Positions 7,020-10,070 of a stretch of 10,070 nt of DNA are shown piece after piece; the first letter of the stretch is position 1; each line of letters begins with the position of its first letter. The notes under the pieces were generated by a model. That model was not told where the DNA came from. It saw nothing but the letters and a program-made list of their open reading frames with translations, and ran no database searches. Source of the DNA: JBKPCD01 sp046727175 (lineage in GTDB: Bacteria; Acidobacteriota; Vicinamibacteria; Vicinamibacterales; 2-12-FULL-66-21); NCBI GenBank assembly GCA_046727175.1, contig JBKPCD010000210.1, forward strand, positions 1-10,070, read 5' to 3'. A program made the translations under genes and the position numbers.

Positions 7020-7118
7020 TTAGAAGCGAAGGCCAACCCACGACGACGCCGAATTCGACAGGAGGTGGATCGAGACGACGATCGAGAAATAGATGCGTCG
7101 GCCGTTTCGGCACACTTT
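7020..7118 (-). pseudogene. 3' fragment resembling the C-terminus of an outer-membrane beta-barrel protein
   Basis: A minus-strand frame ending in TAA (7022-7020) reads GRRIYFSIVVSIHLLSNSAS then SWVGLRF. The alternating hydrophobic pattern and terminal aromatic (WVGLRF-stop) are the known C-terminal signature that BAM recognises in outer-membrane barrels. The frame stays open only to about 7190, where it meets a stop, and there is no convincing start or ribosome site. That makes it a fragment of about 30 to 55 codons. It lies 65 bases upstream of the cupin gene on the same strand and antisense to the ispH promoter region, so its 5' part was probably replaced by the ispH side. It could instead be a tiny live ORF from GTG at 7163, which I think less likely. 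Confidence 0.55.
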
Positions 7119-7140
7119 CGACCCCTTCGCGCCTCGCGGT

Positions 7141-7170
7141 TTGACGCCTGGGGCATGTTGCACGTATACT
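7141..7170 (+). promoter_or_regulatory. Sigma70-type promoter of ispH
   Basis: TTGACG (7141-7146) and TATACT (7165-7170) are separated by 18 bases. These match the TTGACA/TATAAT consensus at 5/6 and 5/6 positions. Transcription would begin near 7177, about 36 bases before the ispH ATG, and the leader holds GGGAG (7204-7208) at a proper distance. This is the strongest promoter in the window, as fits an essential gene. Confidence 0.8.
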
Positions 7171-7212
7171 CTGCACTGCAAAGTTAACGCTTATGCAAAC
7201 AGCGGGAGTACG

Positions 7213-8091
7213 ATGAAAGTCATCCGCGCAGAGCATCTCGGCATGTGCTTCGGCGTTCGCGACGCCATCGCGCTCGCGCGCGAGCACGCCGACGCGGCGC
7301 CGCTCACCATTCTCGGCGACCTGGTCCACAACGCGACCGTGCTGTCCGACCTGCGCGCACGGGGAATCCTGATCGCACGGAATCTCACGGACGTCACGAC
7401 CGAGCGCGTGATGGTGACGGCGCACGGCGCTTCCGGGCGCGCGCTGGCAAAGACACGAACGCTCGGCCTCCAGGTCGTCGAGGCCACCTGCCCGCTCGTC
7501 CACGTGGCGCATCGAGCGGTCCGCGCCCTCGTCCGTGACGGGTATCATCCCGTCATCGTTGGCCGGCGGGACCACGTCGAGGTGCGCGGCATGACCGAAG
7601 ATCTGGACGCGTTCGACGTGGTGCAGGATGACGAGGACGTGCGGGAACTCGACGAGCATCCGCGAATCGGTGTCGCGGCCCAGACGACCCAGCCCTTGGA
7701 ACGCGTGCGTCACCTCGTCGACGCGATCCGCCGCCAATTCCCGCGCTCCGACGTTCGCTTCATCGATACGGTCTGCAAGCCCACGAAGCAGCGCCAGCAG
7801 GCCGCTGTCGACCTCGCTCGGCAGTGCGATGTCGTTGTCGTTGTCGGCGGAGCCGACAGCAACAACACGCGTGAGCTCGTCGCCACGTGTCGCGAGCATT
7901 GCGCTCGCGTTCACCACGTCGAAGGGGAGAGGGACCTTCGTCCCGAGTGGTTCGACGGCGCCAACGTCGTGGGACTTACGGCCGGTACATCGACGCCAGA
8001 CGAGGTTGTCGAGCTCGTCGATCGCCGCATTCACGAGCTGACGGCCGGTCGAGAGAGCCCCGAATCAGACACGCATCGATGCGTACAATAA
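7213..8091 (+). CDS. ispH: 4-hydroxy-3-methylbut-2-enyl diphosphate reductase
   Basis: IspH (LytB) performs the last step of the MEP pathway: it reduces HMBPP to IPP and DMAPP with a [4Fe-4S] cluster in the cytoplasm. The 292 residues are close to the usual 290 to 320. All three cluster cysteines are present: C12 (GMCFGV), C93 (EATCPLV) and C188 (DTVCKPT). The diphosphate pocket and proton relay are also present: H39 (GDLVHN), H121 and E123 (DHVEV), T158/T159 (QTTQ), SNNTRE (216-221) and TAGTST (256-261). The start is ATG 7213, with GGGAG four bases upstream and a good promoter at 7141-7170. The stop TAA overlaps the -10 box of the next unit. The protein has somewhat diverged loops (GRRDH where GHxxH is typical) but no missing catalytic residue, so it should be active. 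Confidence 0.96.
   Translation: MKVIRAEHLGMCFGVRDAIALAREHADAAPLTILGDLVHNATVLSDLRARGILIARNLTDVTTERVMVTAHGASGRALAKTRTLGLQVVEATCPLVHVAHRAVRALVRDGYHPVIVGRRDHVEVRGMTEDLDAFDVVQDDEDVRELDEHPRIGVAAQTTQPLERVRHLVDAIRRQFPRSDVRFIDTVCKPTKQRQQAAVDLARQCDVVVVVGGADSNNTRELVATCREHCARVHHVEGERDLRPEWFDGANVVGLTAGTSTPDEVVELVDRRIHELTAGRESPESDTHRCVQ
8084..8089 (+). promoter_or_regulatory. Putative -10 box (TACAAT) before the small secreted ORF
   Basis: TACAAT ends seven bases before the ATG at 8097, and its final T is the first base of the ispH stop TAA. Transcription starting 7 or 8 bases downstream would begin at or next to the A of the ATG, a leaderless mRNA. No ribosome site precedes the ATG. There is no good -35 box at 16 to 18 bases, so the element could be chance or rely on an unusual -35. 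Confidence 0.45.
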
Positions 8092-8096
8092 TCCCT

Positions 8097-8243
8097 ATGC
8101 GAGATCACTTCCGTTGGTGCGCGGTCGCCGCTTTCGCGGTCGCGTTCGCACTGGCCCTCTCGGGCGATGTGGCTCGATCCCAGGCTCTTGCCGACGACCT
8201 CGAGAAGACCCTTCCCGAGGATACGTCGGTGCAACACAAATGA
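8097..8243 (+). CDS. Small protein (48 aa) with N-terminal signal peptide
   Basis: I do not recognise this family. ATG 8097 opens a 48-residue frame: basic/polar start MRDHFRW, hydrophobic core CAVAAFAVAFALALSG (8-23), then DVARSQA as a plausible signal-peptidase I site. That leaves a short acidic, Lys-containing mature part of about 18 to 20 residues ending SVQHK. It is therefore probably exported to the periplasm or held by an uncleaved anchor. Its TGA overlaps the ATG of the next gene as ATGA (8240-8243), which argues for translational coupling. It sits six bases behind ispH. Codon use is GC-rich like its neighbours. It might also be a decayed 5' end of a longer secreted protein. Confidence 0.55.
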   Translation: MRDHFRWCAVAAFAVAFALALSGDVARSQALADDLEKTLPEDTSVQHK

Positions 8244-9280
8244 AGCCGTCTTCGAGGTCGCACACCGCAGCATTTGAGGAGCCGTTCGACGACGTTCCTT
8301 GGGACTGTGGGCTGCTGGTCAGCACGCCCGTAGACCTCTCCGTCGCGTGCGACACTGCGGAGATGTGCTCTGCCCCCGGGGCGCTGGAACGACATCGCGC
8401 GGCGGTTCGCGCGCGGCTGCTCACCGCGGGCGCCGTTCGGTCGGATCCCGGCACCGTTACCTGGAAAGTCAATCGCCAGGTCATCGTCATTGCCGGGTGG
8501 GGCCGCGCTATTCTTCTGCAGCTCGCGCATCCGCTGATTGCCGCAGGTGTGGCCGATCACAGTTCCTTCCGCGGCAGCCTGATTACCAGCTTCAAGCGAC
8601 TCTCATCGACGGTCGGTGCGATGTTGTCGCTGACCTTCGGTACGGACGAGGAGGCGATCAGCGCGGCGGCTCGAATCAACTGCATCCACGACCGCGTCTC
8701 CGGACGGCTTGGCGAGCCTGCGGGGGCACTCAACGGCGGCGAGGGCTATTCCGCTCACGATCCCGAACTGTTGCGCTGGGTGCACGCGACGCTTCTCGAA
8801 TCGATCCCGTTGACGTACGAGCTGCTTGTCGGCCCGCTCACCACGGAGGAGCGCGACCGCTATTGTGCGGAGGCCGCGATCATGGAGCCGCTGCTCGCCA
8901 TCCCTGAGGGGCTGCTCCCCCGGGATTCAGCGCAGCTCGACGCCTACGTTCGAGAGCGGCTCCACAGCCGCTGCATCGTCGTCACCGCAACGAGCCGTGC
9001 ACTTGCGCGTGCGATTCTCTTCCCTCCAGGCTGGCGGTTCATGTGGCCGGCCTTTCGGCCCCTGCAGCTGATCACCATCGGGCTCCTGCCGCCTGCAATC
9101 CGCGAGGGCTACGGTTTCAGATGGACGGCGCGCGATGCTCGCGCGCTCACTCGATGGACGGCCGCGCTGCGGCTGCTCCACCATGCGGCCCCGTCATTCG
9201 TCCGGGAGTGGCCGGCCGCACGGCGTCGCAAGGGCCCCACGCGATTGCCATCGGCTCGGACGGGTCTCAGGCCGCGCTGA
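8240..9280 (+). CDS. DUF2236 / MpaB-family oxygenase
   Basis: This 346-residue protein belongs to the DUF2236 (MpaB/Lcp catalytic) family, all-helical heme-b oxygenases. Characterised relatives include latex-clearing protein Lcp, which cleaves polyisoprene, and fungal MpaB', which cleaves a farnesyl side chain. Family landmarks are LAHPLIAAGVADHSSF (H97, H107), the helix AARINCIHDRVSG (H150), YSAHDPELLRWVHATLLES (H182), the following TYELLVGPLTTEERDRYCAEA, and a hydrophobic segment near WPAFRPLQLITIGLLPPAI. ATG 8240 overlaps the small ORF stop as ATGA. No ribosome site is near, so coupling is likely. ATG 8363 (residue 42) is an alternative start, since the first 40 residues look unconserved; its GGAG is too close. 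The C-terminus is Arg-rich (RRRKGP). No signal peptide is seen, so it is cytoplasmic or membrane-associated. The substrate is unknown. Confidence 0.88.
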   Translation: MKPSSRSHTAAFEEPFDDVPWDCGLLVSTPVDLSVACDTAEMCSAPGALERHRAAVRARLLTAGAVRSDPGTVTWKVNRQVIVIAGWGRAILLQLAHPLIAAGVADHSSFRGSLITSFKRLSSTVGAMLSLTFGTDEEAISAAARINCIHDRVSGRLGEPAGALNGGEGYSAHDPELLRWVHATLLESIPLTYELLVGPLTTEERDRYCAEAAIMEPLLAIPEGLLPRDSAQLDAYVRERLHSRCIVVTATSRALARAILFPPGWRFMWPAFRPLQLITIGLLPPAIREGYGFRWTARDARALTRWTAALRLLHHAAPSFVREWPAARRRKGPTRLPSARTGLRPR

Positions 9281-9425
9281 CCTCGCTCAACCGACTCATC
9301 GGCGGCTCCGATTTCGGCCCGTCTCACTCGCGCGATGCTCACCGAAAGCGTAGAGCGTTTCACCTCCTGACTCCCTGCGGACGCTGACTCGGTCCGATCC
9401 GCGTGATTTCGTGTGAATCCGCGTA
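9281..9425. other. Convergent spacer between the MpaB-type gene and the TonB receptor
   Basis: The two genes converge on this spacer. I see no credible gene and no strong hairpin with a T run. Its right end has three 10-base units, ATCCGCGTGA, TTTCGTGTGA and ATCCGCGTAT (9397-9426), a degenerate tandem repeat with exact ATCCGCGT copies 20 bases apart. Confidence 0.5.
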
Positions 9426-9426
9426 T
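9397..9426. repeat. Degenerate 10-base tandem repeat (ATCCGCGTGA type)
   Basis: Three adjoining decamers share the pattern ATCCGCGTGA with substitutions in the middle copy. ATCCGCGT is exact at 9397-9404 and 9417-9424. The repeat touches the stop codon of the TonB receptor gene. It may be a scar of slippage or part of a dispersed intergenic repeat. Confidence 0.45.
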
Positions 9427-10070
9427 CAGAAAATGTACTTGAACCCCAGCGTGATCGTTCGTGAACCTCCATTCGACCGCCGGAAGTCGTAGAACTGGGC
9501 CGCCGGCAACGAGAGATTGCGCTCCGTGCCGTTGTTCAGCAGCACGAATTGCCGGTGGTTGAACAGATTGAAGAATTCACCGCGGAACTGGAACCGGTGG
9601 TCGCCGAAGATCCGCACGTTCTTGAACACCACGGCGTTCACGTTGGTCGTTCGCGGGCCGCGACCGGTGTTGCGGCCAAGGTTGCCGTCACCTCCGGTGA
9701 AACGGCCGCGCTGGATGTATCCGTTCACGGTCGTCGGGTCGCCGCCGGGATTGACATTCGGCCGATCGTTCCCTGCATCTCCATCGCCGTTGGCATCGAC
9801 GCCGTTGATGATCGTGAACGGTTGCCCGCTCTGCACGGCGAGACTCCCCGACACGTTCCACCCGCCCAGCGTTCGTCCGAGCGCGCCCTGCTGCTCCTTG
9901 CGGAACGGAATCTCGTAGAGGCCGCTGATCACGAACCGGTGCGGCCGATCGAACGTCGATCGTGACCACTCCGCATCGAAGTCGAAATTGTTCTGCGGCC
10001 GCTGAAGCGTCGGCGTTCCCGTTCCCAGCGCTTCGCTCGCATCGTCCATGAACCGCGACCACGTGTAGGC
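9426..10070 (-). CDS. TonB-dependent receptor, Oar-like, C-terminal part (5' end beyond the right edge)
   Basis: The last 214 residues of a large outer-membrane receptor are visible, and the frame is open to the right edge. The segment starts AYTWSRFMDDASEALGTG and continues QRPQNNFDFDAEWSRSTFDR and PHRFVISGLYEIPF. These are the strand-turn units typical of Oar-like receptors (carboxypeptidase-regulatory-like domain plus barrel) that are abundant in Acidobacteriota. Next come GGWNVSGSLAVQSGQPFTI, an Asp/Gly/Asn-rich loop (DANGDGDAGNDRPN), FRGEFFNLFNHRQF, and a final strand ITLGFKYIF ending in Phe, the usual barrel insertion signal. Full proteins are about 1000 to 1200 residues. It would take up a large substrate (peptide, glycan or siderophore-like) using TonB energy. 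It is convergent with the MpaB-type gene, so not co-regulated with it. Confidence 0.93.
   Translation of the reverse strand, partial: AYTWSRFMDDASEALGTGTPTLQRPQNNFDFDAEWSRSTFDRPHRFVISGLYEIPFRKEQQGALGRTLGGWNVSGSLAVQSGQPFTIINGVDANGDGDAGNDRPNVNPGGDPTTVNGYIQRGRFTGGDGNLGRNTGRGPRTTNVNAVVFKNVRIFGDHRFQFRGEFFNLFNHRQFVLLNNGTERNLSLPAAQFYDFRRSNGGSRTITLGFKYIF

Noticed and set aside
7015..8034. Long minus-strand open frame (339 codons) antisense to ispH
   Set aside because: It mirrors the codon structure of ispH, has no recognisable motif, and ispH on the plus strand keeps every catalytic residue.
8105..8560. Minus-strand frame antisense to the small ORF and the oxygenase start
   Set aside because: No domain pattern, and it lies opposite a signal peptide and the conserved DUF2236 start.
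1..10070. CRISPR array, prophage, insertion sequence or toxin-antitoxin pair
   Set aside because: No regularly spaced repeats with spacers, no transposase, integrase or phage motif, and no paired small toxin-like ORFs were found on either strand.

Overview
The window looks like a chromosomal segment of a high-GC Gram-negative bacterium, most probably an Acidobacteriota member (Vicinamibacteria-like). This is an inference from gene content: an Oar-like TonB-dependent receptor without a plug in view, a remnant of a MacB/ADOP-type permease next to a PadR-regulator remnant, a LolD/MacB-type ATPase, and intergenic spacers filled with degenerate GC-rich repeats. There is no phage, plasmid, CRISPR, tRNA or rRNA signal.

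Left part (1-2969), minus strand. The first 506 bases are the N-terminal two thirds of an ABC-transporter ATPase that runs off the left edge. A 265-base spacer with short direct repeats and a 10-bp hairpin separates it from a two-gene unit: a conserved protein of unknown function (2070-2969) followed five bases later by a family-4 glycosyltransferase (772-2064).

Middle part (2970-6500). Diverging from that unit on the plus strand is a very long membrane protein (3037 to about 6072). It combines an M48-type zinc-peptidase domain (HEIAH), several membrane helices and a C-terminal beta-propeller-like region. It is interrupted by two apparent single-base frameshifts, one near 3535 and one in a run of five G near 5900. 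Its restored stop codon lies inside a perfect palindrome. Next come two truncated remnants joined almost end to end: the last codons of an ABC permease (minus) and the 3' two thirds of a PadR regulator (plus).

Right part (6500-10070). A small cupin protein (minus) ends in a tail made from intergenic repeat DNA. Just upstream of it is a 3' fragment whose C-terminus looks like the last strand of an outer-membrane beta barrel. Across that fragment runs the best promoter of the window (TTGACG, 18 bases, TATACT), which drives ispH on the plus strand. ispH is followed by a 48-residue protein with a signal peptide and, overlapping its stop codon by ATGA, a DUF2236/MpaB-family oxygenase. The final 645 bases are the C-terminal third of the TonB-dependent receptor on the minus strand.

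No multi-gene defence or mobile system is visible. The most unusual items are the frameshifted protease/propeller fusion, the tiny secreted ORF coupled to an MpaB-type oxygenase directly behind ispH, and three adjacent gene remnants marking old deletions.
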